Assembly (NCBI GenBank): GCA_964409775.1 | Contig: CAYPEI010000004.1 | Span: 124,001-188,000, forward strand | From: JAHBXL01 sp964409775 | Lineage (GTDB): Bacteria > Planctomycetota > Phycisphaerae > Phycisphaerales > UBA1924 | Reading direction: 5' to 3' | Length of the DNA stretch: 64,000 nucleotides | Shown: positions 50,085-58,201 of the stretch, piece after piece | How positions within the stretch are numbered: position 1 is the first letter of the stretch | Layout of the letters: every line of letters begins with the position of its first letter | Notes under the pieces: generated by a model | The model's database searches: none | Told to the model about the DNA's origin: nothing | Seen by the model: only the letters and a program-made list of their open reading frames with translations | Program-made: the position numbers and the translations under genes

Positions 50085-51226
50085 GGCGCAAACCACAACG
50101 ACAGGAACGCGAAAATGTCCGGCACCGAAACGCCGGGAATCCCGTCGATATCGGCCCGAGGATCCGCCGCGAACCACGCGGAGAGAAACGCAAAGATGTC
50201 CGGCACGCCGACCACGCCGTTGCCGTCGAAATCGGCCGGGTGTCCGGAGGGTCGAACGATCGCGACGGCATCGATCTCCGCCGACCACTCGCCGACCGGG
50301 CCGAGCAGCGCGTGCACGGGGTTCGTGATGCGCACGAAGTCAACGCGGTCGAGGCCCGCTCCCGCGCCGGTCGCCGGGTCCACCGCCCACGCGATGTCGA
50401 ACCCGTCGCCCCCGCCCGATCCGGGAGAGATCCCCACCGCTCTCGGGTCGTCCGGCACGGTGTAGAAGCCGTCCGGCGAGATGCCGGCGTTGTCAACCGC
50501 GTTGTCGCCGTCCATGTCGCCCAGCAGCAGCGTCGGCGTGTGATCGGCGTATCCCCACACCCCCTCGTCGGCGGCATCCGGTCCGTACGGATTGACAAGC
50601 ACCGCGTTGACGCCGAACACCGACGGCGGCAGGCGGAACGTGCTGGTTTGCCACGACTGCGCCGGTGGAAACGCCGGTGTTCCCGGCGGGAGCCACGACG
50701 CAAGCGCGGGCGGCAACGCCGGGTCCGAGGTGTCGTTGTCCCATGCCACGGTGAACACATGCTGCGGAAACGGCGCGGCGAGGTGCGAGCCCGGGATCAG
50801 GTACCACGCATCATCGGCAAGGCCGTTGTGGTTGTCGTCCCGCGAGACCTCGACGATCGCGCACTCCGCGAAGCGCCGGTTGGGGTTGCCCGACACGTAC
50901 GACGCGTTCCCGAACACGATGAAGTCCAGCCCCATCGGGTTGCACGCATGGTCGAGGATCGGCCGGTCGAAGCCCAGCGTGATCGATCCGCCGAAGCCGC
51001 CCAGCGTCACGACGCCCGTGTTGTCGGGACCGATGGTCCCGCCGCCGGTGGGCGGGCCCAGCGCGCGCGAGGGATCGCGATACTGCGCGGCGTTGACGAA
51101 CTGCCCCGGCGCGGGCCGATACTCGACGATGCGCGTCGCGAAAGACGAATCCGCAACGCACGCCGCGGCGGCCGCGCCCGTCACCGCCGCAACGCACGCC
51201 AACCGGGTTGCCGTGCCGGTCATCAT
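50081..51226 (-). CDS. surface protein of corrinoid-associated type with dockerin-like tail
   Basis: The product has 381 residues. A signal peptide (MMTGTATRLACVAAVTGAAAAACVA) precedes a beta-sandwich region with VVTLGGFGGSITLGFDRPI, MGLDFIVFGNASYVSGN, AIVEVSRDDNHNGLADDAWY and GLDRVDFVRITNPVHALLG. I recall this combination ('GGSIxLxFxxPI..DFxVFGNA...NG..DDxWY..xGS') from surface proteins encoded beside corrinoid uptake genes in other phyla. The C-terminus holds two EF-hand-like loops (DFDGNGVVGVPDIFAF, DIDGIPGVSVPDIFAF) and ends LWFAP. Start 51226 overlaps the previous stop (ATGA). Likely role: cobalamin or corrinoid binding at the cell surface, with the dockerin-like tail providing attachment. 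Confidence 0.75.
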   Translation of the reverse strand: MMTGTATRLACVAAVTGAAAAACVADSSFATRIVEYRPAPGQFVNAAQYRDPSRALGPPTGGGTIGPDNTGVVTLGGFGGSITLGFDRPILDHACNPMGLDFIVFGNASYVSGNPNRRFAECAIVEVSRDDNHNGLADDAWYLIPGSHLAAPFPQHVFTVAWDNDTSDPALPPALASWLPPGTPAFPPAQSWQTSTFRLPPSVFGVNAVLVNPYGPDAADEGVWGYADHTPTLLLGDMDGDNAVDNAGISPDGFYTVPDDPRAVGISPGSGGGDGFDIAWAVDPATGAGAGLDRVDFVRITNPVHALLGPVGEWSAEIDAVAIVRPSGHPADFDGNGVVGVPDIFAFLSAWFAADPRADIDGIPGVSVPDIFAFLSLWFAP

Positions 51227-52302
51227 GCCCTCCTCCTCCCGAAGGCGACGAAGCCCGCCAGCCCAAGCAGCCCGAACGTGCCCGGCGCGGGAACCGCGTA
51301 CCGGTATGCCGTGCCGTCCGCAAACACCAGCAACTCCCCGGTGAACTCGTTGAACCCGACCCCGTAATACGCGAACCCGCCCGCCGGCGACAATCGCAAC
51401 TCCGAGGAGTCGGGCGCCGCCCCGCCGCCCCCCAGCGCGGCGAGGATGGCATCCGAGCCGACAACCGCGGCGTAGCCGAAATCGCCCGAGCCCGCGAAGA
51501 AGTCCCCTCCTCCCAGCAGCATGTTGCCCCACGAATCGAACCGCACCGGCGAGGCGCTCAGTGCATCCGCGACCAGTGTCCCGCTCCCGAAGTCGATGGC
51601 GGATGTCGCCCCCGTGAGCGCGGCGAGATCGAACGCCCGCACGTTGCCCGTCGGGGCGCCCCCGTCCGATGGGTTGAAGCCGTCGCCGCTGAACACGCGT
51701 CCCGAGCGGATCGCAACCCCGCCCGCGCCGCCCGTCGGGTTGCTGATGACCTGGGTGGAAGTGAGGCCCGCGGCATCGACGCGCCACACGCCCGCCGTCG
51801 CGCCATAGCCCGAAACGTACATCGTCGACCCATCCGCCCACGCGCCGTCGAAGTTCGGCACGTCGACAGCGACCGTCGCCGAGGTCGTCACCGGCGAGAG
51901 CGCGGCCATGCCCACGAAGTGCACGCGGTTGAACGCGCCGTTGTCGCCGATCGCCAGCCGCGAACCATCGGGACTCACGGAAACGAACGATGCCCCGTAG
52001 TTGCCGAACAGGCCGCTGAAGATCGCGCCATCAACAGAGCCCGCCTGGAGATAACTCCCCGAGTTCACGGCGCTCTGCACCAGGATGCGGCCGTCCGAGG
52101 CAACCCCGATCAGTCGCCCATCCGGGAGCACGTCGACCGGAACAGGATTGAAGTCTCCCGCGGCGCCGCTGGGCAGCGCATACGAACCGACCAGCGAGTA
52201 TGGCGCGACGCCGGCTCGCGCCGTCTGCGCCGAAACGCTGAGCGAGACGCCGATCGAAACCGCCGCGCCCAGCGCGGCACGAACACAACGAGACTGCATC
52301 AT
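51223..52302 (-). CDS. PEP-CTERM propeller-like surface protein, first gene of riboswitch operon
   Basis: The product has 359 residues. Signal peptide MMQSRCVRAALGAAVSIGVSLSVSAQTARA. The body has beta-propeller-like repeats (DVLPDGRLIGVASDGRILV, SFVSVSPDGSRLAIGDNG, VFSGDGFNPSDGG, RFDSWGNMLLGGGD). The C-terminal VPAPGTFGLLGLAGFVAFGRRRA is a canonical PEP-CTERM signal. In Bacteroides the cobalamin-binding surface protein BtuG is a beta-propeller, so a similar capture role fits the cobalamin riboswitch 160 bases upstream; no sequence relationship to BtuG is claimed. ATG 52302 follows AGGTG; ATG 52320 is possible. The stop overlaps the next start. Confidence 0.75.
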   Translation of the reverse strand: MMQSRCVRAALGAAVSIGVSLSVSAQTARAGVAPYSLVGSYALPSGAAGDFNPVPVDVLPDGRLIGVASDGRILVQSAVNSGSYLQAGSVDGAIFSGLFGNYGASFVSVSPDGSRLAIGDNGAFNRVHFVGMAALSPVTTSATVAVDVPNFDGAWADGSTMYVSGYGATAGVWRVDAAGLTSTQVISNPTGGAGGVAIRSGRVFSGDGFNPSDGGAPTGNVRAFDLAALTGATSAIDFGSGTLVADALSASPVRFDSWGNMLLGGGDFFAGSGDFGYAAVVGSDAILAALGGGGAAPDSSELRLSPAGGFAYYGVGFNEFTGELLVFADGTAYRYAVPAPGTFGLLGLAGFVAFGRRRA

Positions 52303-52461
52303 CGACGCACCTGCCTTCATCACTCCGATTCGCGCGGAGCGGCTCCCGGACCTGGGTCGGCCCTGGCGGAAGGGGGTAGAAGTGCCGGGGTGGATGGCCG
52401 CGGGGAACTGCGCGGCGAAACACGGCCGGCGCCCCAGTCGCGAGGGCGGGCACAAACACGG

Positions 52462-52694
52462 CCCAAGGCAGGTCTTCCGGCTTCGGGGCGTGGCATCGAC
52501 TTCCAGTCGATGCCTGGTGGGCCCGGCCTTCCCAACGACCCTTGCGGGACGTCAGTGGCAGTTTCGAGCCCGCGCAGCCCCGTTACGGCGGCGCGTCCGC
52601 GGCGGAATCGGCAGTGGCTTGCGCTCCCTGCCTCACCGCACTTCCCTTTTCAGCCCGATCCGCCCGGCACAAGGCCGGACGAGGCGGGCACCGT
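52462..52694 (-). ncRNA. cobalamin riboswitch
   Basis: On the minus strand the conserved blocks of the cobalamin aptamer appear in order: GGTGCCCGCC, CTGAAAAGGGAAGTGCGGTG, then the AAGCCACTGCCG and GCCGTAACGGGG junction elements, CCACTG...TTGGGAAGGCCGGGCC, and the B12 box AGCCGGAAGACCTGCC (about 52469-52484). A variable arm ATCGACTGGAAGTCGAT forms a hairpin (52496-52512). The aptamer begins a few bases after the promoter at 52705-52732 and lies about 160 bases upstream of the PEP-CTERM gene at 52302; that leader should contain the expression platform. In the usual case binding of cobalamin switches the downstream genes off. Confidence 0.92.
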
Positions 52695-52704
52695 GAGCAG
52701 GGGC

Positions 52705-52732
52705 ACAATACACGAAACCGTTCGTCAGTCAA
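52705..52732 (-). promoter_or_regulatory. sigma70-like promoter of the cobalamin-riboswitch operon
   Basis: On the minus strand TTGACT (52732-52727), a 16-base spacer and TATTGT (52710-52705) predict a start around 52698, immediately before the riboswitch aptamer. The -35 box overlaps the last bases of rdgB. Confidence 0.8.
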
Positions 52733-53484
52733 GTTCGCAGGTGCGCCACCAACTGCCGCGCAGCCTTCGCCCGATGACTCAGCCGGTTCTTCTCTTCGCT
52801 CGCCAACTCCGCGCCCGTCCGCGAAAAGTCAGGCCCGACCAGAAACAACGGGTCATACCCAAACCCGTTCGTTCCCCCCGGCACCCGCGGCGGCACGCCG
52901 ATCCGTCCCTCAAACGTGCCGCGCGAGGTCGCAATCACTCTGCATCCGGTGGGGCATCCGGTGGGGTAGGCGTTCCGCTCGCCGCCGCTCTTCGCGATCT
53001 CTGTGTCCCTCTCCGTGCCCTCTGTGGACCTGCTTTGTCCCGGCTTCGCCACCACCATAACGCACACAAACCGCGCTGTGCGCAACTCCGCCGGCACTCC
53101 TTCAAGTTCCCGGAGCACCCGGGCGTTGTTCGCAGCATCCCGCTCCGCGCGGGTCATGCCCGTCTCACGCCCATCGGTGCAATAGTGCGATGAGATCACC
53201 CCCGGCCTTGGCGTGCCGTCCCGAAATGCCAGTGCATCGATCTCAATCCCCGAGTCATCCGCAAGGCACATCCGCCCCGTCTGCGCCGCATACGACACCG
53301 CCTTGATCGTCGCGTTCTCCTCGAACGTCCGCCCCGTCTCGTCAGGCTCGCGCAGTCCGCCCGGTGGAATGCACTCCGGCGGCAGGTCGTTCAGGCCGAT
53401 CACCTCGATCCCCGCCGCATCGAAGATCGCACGCAGTTCGTCGACCTTGTGCGGGTTGGCGGTGGCGAGAACAATCGGGGGCAT
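52729..53484 (-). CDS. rdgB: XTP/dITP diphosphatase RdgB with in-frame insertion
   Basis: The product has 251 residues against about 200 usual. It hydrolyses non-canonical purine NTPs such as dITP and XTP to monophosphates, protecting DNA. Motifs: IVLATANPHKVDELRAIF, GRTFEENATIKA, CLADDSGIEIDALAF, and C-terminally GTNGFGYDPLFLV and KNRLSHRAKA. Between FVCVMVVA and VIATSRGTFEGRIG, about 35 extra residues (KPGQSRSTEGTERDTEIAKS, then GGERNAYPTGCPTGC) are encoded by a CACAGAG-type repeat plus a 12-base tandem duplication. The rest of the fold is intact, so it is probably still active with a surface loop. It is divergent from the aldehyde dehydrogenase gene. Confidence 0.93.
   Translation of the reverse strand: MPPIVLATANPHKVDELRAIFDAAGIEVIGLNDLPPECIPPGGLREPDETGRTFEENATIKAVSYAAQTGRMCLADDSGIEIDALAFRDGTPRPGVISSHYCTDGRETGMTRAERDAANNARVLRELEGVPAELRTARFVCVMVVAKPGQSRSTEGTERDTEIAKSGGERNAYPTGCPTGCRVIATSRGTFEGRIGVPPRVPGGTNGFGYDPLFLVGPDFSRTGAELASEEKNRLSHRAKAARQLVAHLRT
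52943..53030. repeat. repeat-derived insertion inside rdgB
   Basis: CATCCGGTGGGG occurs twice in tandem (52943-52954, 52955-52966). A CTCTGTGTCCCTCTCCGTGC-type run (about 52997-53025) follows, resembling the CACAGAGG elements at 28376-28404 and 30972-31000 on the opposite strand. The whole block keeps the rdgB frame open. Confidence 0.65.
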
Positions 53485-53670
53485 GGCAGGAGAATAGGAA
53501 CACCGGCCACGGCGCTCGCGTCACCAGCCGCCAACCCACATGCAGCGCCAGCGAGCCGCGCGTGATCGCGTCAGTTGGCCACGCGCAAAGCCGCTCCCCG
53601 GACCCGCAATCACGACACCGATTCCCCGCGAGCAGCCTCCCACCTCCGCCATCGCCGCATACCATGCCGC

Positions 53671-55227
53671 ATGGCGATTGATCCCATCCGCGCTCTCGGC
53701 CTCACGGATGATCCGCGCTTTGTCGCTCCGGCGAAACTCGCGGGCAAGGGGCCGGGCGTGCACGACGGTTTCGTGGCGACCGAGAACCCGGCAACCGGCG
53801 AGATACTCGGCGGTGTCCGGCTGGACGATGCCGCTGCGCTCGATCGCGCAATCAGCGACTCCGTCGCCGCCTTCAAGAAGTGGCGCGAAGTGCCCGCCCC
53901 TGTCCGCGGCCAACTCGTCCGCGAAATCGGCGACGAGTTCCGCCGCGTCAAGGAGCCGCTGGGCGAACTTGTCAGCCTCGAGATGGGCAAGATCCGCGCC
54001 GAAGGCCTAGGCGAGGTCCAGGAGACCATCGACATCGCCGACTACGCCGTCGGCCTTTCCCGGCAGTTGCCCGGCCAGGTCTTTCCCAGCGAACGCGCCG
54101 GCCACCGGATGTTCGAGCAGTGGCTCCCGCTCGGCCCGGTGGGCGTCATCACCGCCTTCAACTTCCCCAACGCCGTGTGGGGATGGAATGCCATGCTCGC
54201 CGCGGTCTGCGGCGACACCACCATCTGGAAGCCAAGCCTGTTCACGCCCCTGGTCGCCATGGCGACCAACGCCGTCGCCGAGCGCGTCGCGGCCAGGCAC
54301 GGTCACCCGGGCATCTTCAAACTGGTGATCGGCACCGATGATGCCGTCGGCAAGCCCTTGGTCGCGGACCGCCGCGTGCCGCTGATCTCCGCGACCGGGT
54401 CCTGCCGAATGGGCCGCGCAGTCGGCCAGGTCGTCGCCGCTCGTCTCGGCCGCTCGCTGCTCGAACTGGGCGGCAACAACGCGGTCATCGTGCATTCCGA
54501 TGCCGATCAGGAACTGGCGCTGCGTTCGACCGTCTTCGGCGCGGTCGGCACGGCGGGTCAGCGATGCACCACCACCCGGCGCCTGCTGCTGCACGAGTCG
54601 ATCGCCGAGAAGTTCATCGAACGCCTCACCGCCGCCTACCGGCAGGTCGCCACCCGCATCGGCGATCCGCTGAAGGAAGGAACGCTCATCGGCCCGCTCG
54701 CCAATGCCGCGGCGGTCGACGCATTCCTGCACGCCGTCAAGGCCGCGAAAGAGCAGGGGGGCACGGTCCTCTTCGGCGGAGAGCGGGCATCGCCCGCCGG
54801 CCCGGGGGCCAAGGGCCACTTCGTCCAGCCCACCCTCATCCGCGCCCCGAAGACCAACCGCCTCCCGATCTCGCAGGAAGAGACCTTCGCCCCGATCCTG
54901 TACATCTTCACCTGCAAGGACCTCGACGACGCCCTTGCCATGCACAACGGCGTCGACCAGGGCCTGTCTTCCGCGATCTTCACCGAGTCCATCCGCGCCA
55001 GCGAGCGATTCCTCTCCCCGACCGGCTCGGGCAGCGATTGCGGCATCGCCAATGTCAACGCCGGGACCAGCGGCGCGGAGATCGGCGGGGCGTTCGGCGG
55101 CGAGAAGGATACCGGGGGCGGCCGGGAATCCGGTTCGGATTCATGGAAGGCGTACATGCGCCGGCAGACAACGACCCTAAACTACGGCGGGAAGTTCGAG
55201 TTAGCACAGGGGATTCGCTTTGAGTAG
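53671..55227 (+). CDS. aldehyde dehydrogenase, ALDH7-like (L-aminoadipate-semialdehyde dehydrogenase type)
   Basis: The product has 518 residues. It resembles ALDH7A1/AmaB-type enzymes, NAD-dependent oxidisers of alpha-aminoadipate semialdehyde in lysine breakdown, though other aldehydes are possible. Catalytic elements: SLLELGGNNAVIVHSD (general-base Glu), FGAVGTAGQRCTTTRR (catalytic Cys), and substrate-selective SGSDCGIANVNAGTSGAEIGGAFGGEKDTGGGRESGSD near the C-terminus, typical of this subfamily. ATG 53671 was chosen as the first with the family N-terminus. rpiA overlaps its last eight bases. Confidence 0.9.
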   Translation: MAIDPIRALGLTDDPRFVAPAKLAGKGPGVHDGFVATENPATGEILGGVRLDDAAALDRAISDSVAAFKKWREVPAPVRGQLVREIGDEFRRVKEPLGELVSLEMGKIRAEGLGEVQETIDIADYAVGLSRQLPGQVFPSERAGHRMFEQWLPLGPVGVITAFNFPNAVWGWNAMLAAVCGDTTIWKPSLFTPLVAMATNAVAERVAARHGHPGIFKLVIGTDDAVGKPLVADRRVPLISATGSCRMGRAVGQVVAARLGRSLLELGGNNAVIVHSDADQELALRSTVFGAVGTAGQRCTTTRRLLLHESIAEKFIERLTAAYRQVATRIGDPLKEGTLIGPLANAAAVDAFLHAVKAAKEQGGTVLFGGERASPAGPGAKGHFVQPTLIRAPKTNRLPISQEETFAPILYIFTCKDLDDALAMHNGVDQGLSSAIFTESIRASERFLSPTGSGSDCGIANVNAGTSGAEIGGAFGGEKDTGGGRESGSDSWKAYMRRQTTTLNYGGKFELAQGIRFE

Positions 55228-55921
55228 CCAACCCAGAACCGCGGACCCGCTCGTTGACACGGTGATCGCCGAGATCGCTTCCGGCATGATCGTGGGCCTT
55301 GGCACGGGCCGAACCGCTTCGCGCGCGATCGTCGCCCTGGCCGACCGCGTGAAGGAAGAGAAACTCGACATCCGCTGTGTGCCCACGAGCCACATCACCG
55401 AGACGCTCGCCCGGGCCCACAGCCTGCCCCTTGTCGATTTCGCCATGGAAGAGGAGGTCGATTTCCTCTTCGACGGCGCGGACGAGGTCGATCCCATGCT
55501 CCGCATGATCAAGGGCGCGGGCGGCGCGATGACGCGCGAGCGGATCGTCGCCTACGCCGCGAAGCGCCGCGTCTACATGGTCCAGGAGAACAAGATGGTC
55601 CACCGCCTGGGCGAGCGCGCCACGCTCCCCATCGCGGTGCTGGCCTTCGGCCTCGCCAGCACCCGGGCGAGCCTGCGACGCCTCGGGCTCAACGGCGTCG
55701 TCCGCCGGACCCTCGACGGTCACCTCTTCCTCACCGACAACGGCTCGCTCATCATCGACGTCACCCTGGGCGAGGGCCGCAACCTCGAAGAACTCGCCGC
55801 CGAGATCAACGACATCCCCGGCGTGCTCGACCACGGCCTCTTCCTCGATGAGGCGGACGAAGTCCTCGTCGAAACCAAGAACGGCACGATCGAGCGTCTC
55901 AGCCGGCCCGCCCCGGAGTAG
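55220..55921 (+). CDS. rpiA: ribose-5-phosphate isomerase A
   Basis: The product has 233 residues. It interconverts ribose 5-phosphate and ribulose 5-phosphate. Motifs are GMIVGLGTGRTASRAI (phosphate binding; the usual Ser before Thr-Ala is Arg), FLFDGADEVDPMLRMIKGAGGAMTRERIVAYA with catalytic Asp/Glu, and IIDVTLG. The start is TTG 55220 overlapping the dehydrogenase stop by eight bases, with AGGGG upstream, so expression is coupled. It is convergent with the anti-sigma candidate, 8 bases apart. Confidence 0.95.
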   Translation: MSSQPRTADPLVDTVIAEIASGMIVGLGTGRTASRAIVALADRVKEEKLDIRCVPTSHITETLARAHSLPLVDFAMEEEVDFLFDGADEVDPMLRMIKGAGGAMTRERIVAYAAKRRVYMVQENKMVHRLGERATLPIAVLAFGLASTRASLRRLGLNGVVRRTLDGHLFLTDNGSLIIDVTLGEGRNLEELAAEINDIPGVLDHGLFLDEADEVLVETKNGTIERLSRPAPE

Positions 55922-55929
55922 CCCCGGGC

Positions 55930-56445
55930 TCAGTCCATCGACACGAACGGCAACTGCGAAAACACCGTGCGGGCCGCCAGTCGCGTCTCCGCGGCGAGGC
56001 CTTCCGCTTCCGTCCGCATCGGCGCGGCCACCGACTCCACAAGCCGCGCAGACGGGGCAGGACGCATCTGGCCAAACACCCTCGAGACCACCACCGTCGG
56101 TGCCTCGCCCGCGTGCTGCACGGGCAGAGCGGCCGCTGCCGGGCCGGTCCCGCTGACTCGCTGCACGATCTGCATCTCGCCCGGGGTCTGCTTCCAGAGC
56201 GACGCCCCCGCGATCAGGCCCGCGGCGCCGGCGACGATCGCCAGCGACGCGGCCAGCGCCGCGACCGCCACGCGGCGCGTCCCCAACCCCGTCGTCCCCG
56301 CACCGTCGATCGGCGCGGCGTCCAGGGAGGCCATCACCCGGTCGTGAAGCCCCGAGGGCGCGGCACTCCACGGTGCCGCGTCCGGTGTTCGGAGAAGCGT
56401 CTCAACCCGCGTGCCGCGCCCGGTCGTCTTGGTCCGGCTGTTCAT
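55930..56445 (-). CDS. candidate anti-sigma factor, single-pass membrane protein
   Basis: The product has 171 residues. A cytoplasmic N-terminal region (about 1-55) with a possible amphipathic helix GLHDRVMASLDAAPI is followed by one transmembrane helix (VAVAALAASLAIVAGAAGLIAG) and an extracytoplasmic tail. There is no zinc-binding HxxxCxxC signature. Its ATG overlaps the sigma-factor stop (ATGA, 56442-56445), the arrangement expected of an anti-sigma. The assignment depends on that position and topology. Confidence 0.65.
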   Translation of the reverse strand: MNSRTKTTGRGTRVETLLRTPDAAPWSAAPSGLHDRVMASLDAAPIDGAGTTGLGTRRVAVAALAASLAIVAGAAGLIAGASLWKQTPGEMQIVQRVSGTGPAAAALPVQHAGEAPTVVVSRVFGQMRPAPSARLVESVAAPMRTEAEGLAAETRLAARTVFSQLPFVSMD

Positions 56446-57113
56446 TGTGCACCGTCCTTCTTCACTTCTTCGAGACGCTCAAGTTCGCAGGCGAGTGTCC
56501 GCCGGGCTCGGTAGAGCATCACGCGGATATTCACCCGGCTCTTGCCCAGGACACGCGCAATCTCCGGCACGCCAAGGTCCTCGGCATAGCGGAGCCACAC
56601 CGCCGAGCGCTGATCCCCCGGCAGCACCTCGTCCGCCGCACGCCACAGCCGGACCGCCAGGTCGCTCGGGCCGTCGTCCATCGCCGCGGCGCTCCGCGCG
56701 GCGGGTTCCTGGATCAGTTCGCCCGCCATCGGGAGCCGCCGAGTACGCGCCCGCGTCGCCGCGAGGTGCGTGCCGATCGTGTACAGCCACGTCGAGAACC
56801 GCATGCCCGGCTTGTACGTCCGGATCTTGGTCCACGCCCGCACGAACGTGTCCTGCGTGAGATCCTCCGCGTCCGCGTCGTTCGGGGCGCGGCGACGCAG
56901 GAAGTTGTACAGGCGGTTGGAGTATCGTGTGACCAGTAGCGAATACGCCTCGCGCTCCCCGTCCCGGGCACGCGACGCCAGTTCCTCGTCCGTCGGAATC
57001 CGCAGCGCACCGCCCGCCGTCGAGGCCAGCAGCGCGCACGCCGCACCCGCCTGCCGCGGCGTGTTCGCGGCGGTTGAACCCGGCTTCGCGGCTGGAATAC
57101 CGAGCCTGCTCAG
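56442..57113 (-). CDS. ECF-type RNA polymerase sigma factor, probable CTG start
   Basis: The product is about 223 residues. Region 2: ELASRARDGEREAYSLLVTRYSNRLYNFLRRR, then DAEDLTQDTFVRAWTKIRTYKPGMRFSTWLYTIGTH, with the D-A-E-D-L-x-Q-(D/E)-x-F element. Region 4: LPGDQRSAVWLRYAEDLGVPEIARVLGKSRVNIRVMLYRARRTL, including the HTH. Between the upstream gene and region 2 there is no in-frame ATG, GTG or TTG; a CTG at 57113 overlaps the stop of the previous gene (CTGA) with GGGAG seven bases ahead, so I place the start there. The downstream partner is the candidate anti-sigma. Target genes are unknown. Confidence 0.8.
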   Translation of the reverse strand: MSRLGIPAAKPGSTAANTPRQAGAACALLASTAGGALRIPTDEELASRARDGEREAYSLLVTRYSNRLYNFLRRRAPNDADAEDLTQDTFVRAWTKIRTYKPGMRFSTWLYTIGTHLAATRARTRRLPMAGELIQEPAARSAAAMDDGPSDLAVRLWRAADEVLPGDQRSAVWLRYAEDLGVPEIARVLGKSRVNIRVMLYRARRTLACELERLEEVKKDGAQ

Positions 57114-58120
57114 GGCTTGCTCCCTTTCTTGCCCTCGCGCTCCGCCGCGTTGGACTTCTCCTTCGCCGCGAGCATCGATTCCGCCGCGTCGATCACCTTG
57201 CGGCTGGCATATCGGAAACTCACCTTGAGTTGCCGATCCTGCGGCTCGGCGCTGAGCGAGCCCAGCACGCTGTACACCGGCGCAAGGTCTGGGTTGTTCT
57301 TGGTCACCATCCGCCCGAGGGCGAGCAGCCCCTGCGCGACCTGCGACATGTTCGCCGCGTCCTCGGCCGAGCCGGTCAGCAGTTGCGCCACGCCATAGAT
57401 CTCCCCCTCGCGCTCGCCGACGTCGATCTGCACGCCGCCCACCTGGCTCAGCAGCGCGCTGGCGTTCGGGTCCGGGTTGTTCTTCACGTTCGACGGCAGT
57501 TCCGCCGCGCGGATGAAGACGACCGACCCCGTGCCCGGGTCTCCGCTCAGGGGCGAGCCCGGCCCGACACGCGCAAGGCTCGATGAAGCGCCGTCCACCA
57601 CGCGGATCGCGTCGGTCACGATCTTCCACTCATCCGAGATGAACACCACGCGCGAGTCCGGCGCATCCCCCGGCCGCACGTGCCAGTACTTCGTTTTGCC
57701 CTGGTCGTCAAACGCGAACAGCGACTGCCCGTCCACGGTCATCGTGCGGGTCGCCGGGTCGCTCTTGAGCAGGTCCACCAGCCGCTCGACCGCCGAGGTC
57801 GTGCTCGCGATCACGATCGCGTGCTCGGGGTTGTCGTCCGTGTCGTAGATCGTGACGCCCTTGATGTCCTTGAACGGATCGATCCCCAGGTTCTTCAGGT
57901 CGTCCATTCCCGCCAGGCCAAGCCTCCCGCGGTTCGTCACCACGAACTGCCCGAGCGACGAGTTGATCGCCGCCTCCGAGTCGACGTGCACGTACCACGT
58001 CGCGTTCGCCGCGATCCAGCCCTTGTTCACAGGACCGGCCGATGCCGCCCCACAGAGCGCCAGCGCCGCTCCTCCCGCGCCGATCAACCGCCCGATGGTG
58101 CTGCCGTGAGTCCTGGCCAT
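57110..58120 (-). CDS. secreted protein of unknown function, first gene of the sigma operon
   Basis: The product has 336 residues. Signal peptide MARTHGSTIGRLIGAGGAALALCGAASAG precedes an alpha/beta body with NATWYVHVDSEAAINSSLGQF, VTIYDTDDNPEHAIVIAS, VVFISDEWKIVTDAIRVVDG and SVVFIRAAELPSNVK; the repeated 'VVFI' strands suggest two similar domains. The C-terminus is lysine/glutamate-rich. Similar proteins occur beside ECF sigma genes in Planctomycetota; perhaps it senses an envelope state. It shares four bases with the sigma gene and leads the operon. Confidence 0.75.
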   Translation of the reverse strand: MARTHGSTIGRLIGAGGAALALCGAASAGPVNKGWIAANATWYVHVDSEAAINSSLGQFVVTNRGRLGLAGMDDLKNLGIDPFKDIKGVTIYDTDDNPEHAIVIASTTSAVERLVDLLKSDPATRTMTVDGQSLFAFDDQGKTKYWHVRPGDAPDSRVVFISDEWKIVTDAIRVVDGASSSLARVGPGSPLSGDPGTGSVVFIRAAELPSNVKNNPDPNASALLSQVGGVQIDVGEREGEIYGVAQLLTGSAEDAANMSQVAQGLLALGRMVTKNNPDLAPVYSVLGSLSAEPQDRQLKVSFRYASRKVIDAAESMLAAKEKSNAAEREGKKGSKP

Positions 58121-58201
58121 GGATCGATTCCTTATACCCCCGACCGCCGCGGGTCGCCGCAGGCCCGGGCAAAGGTCATACGCGTCGGGGGCCGCCCTTC
58201 G

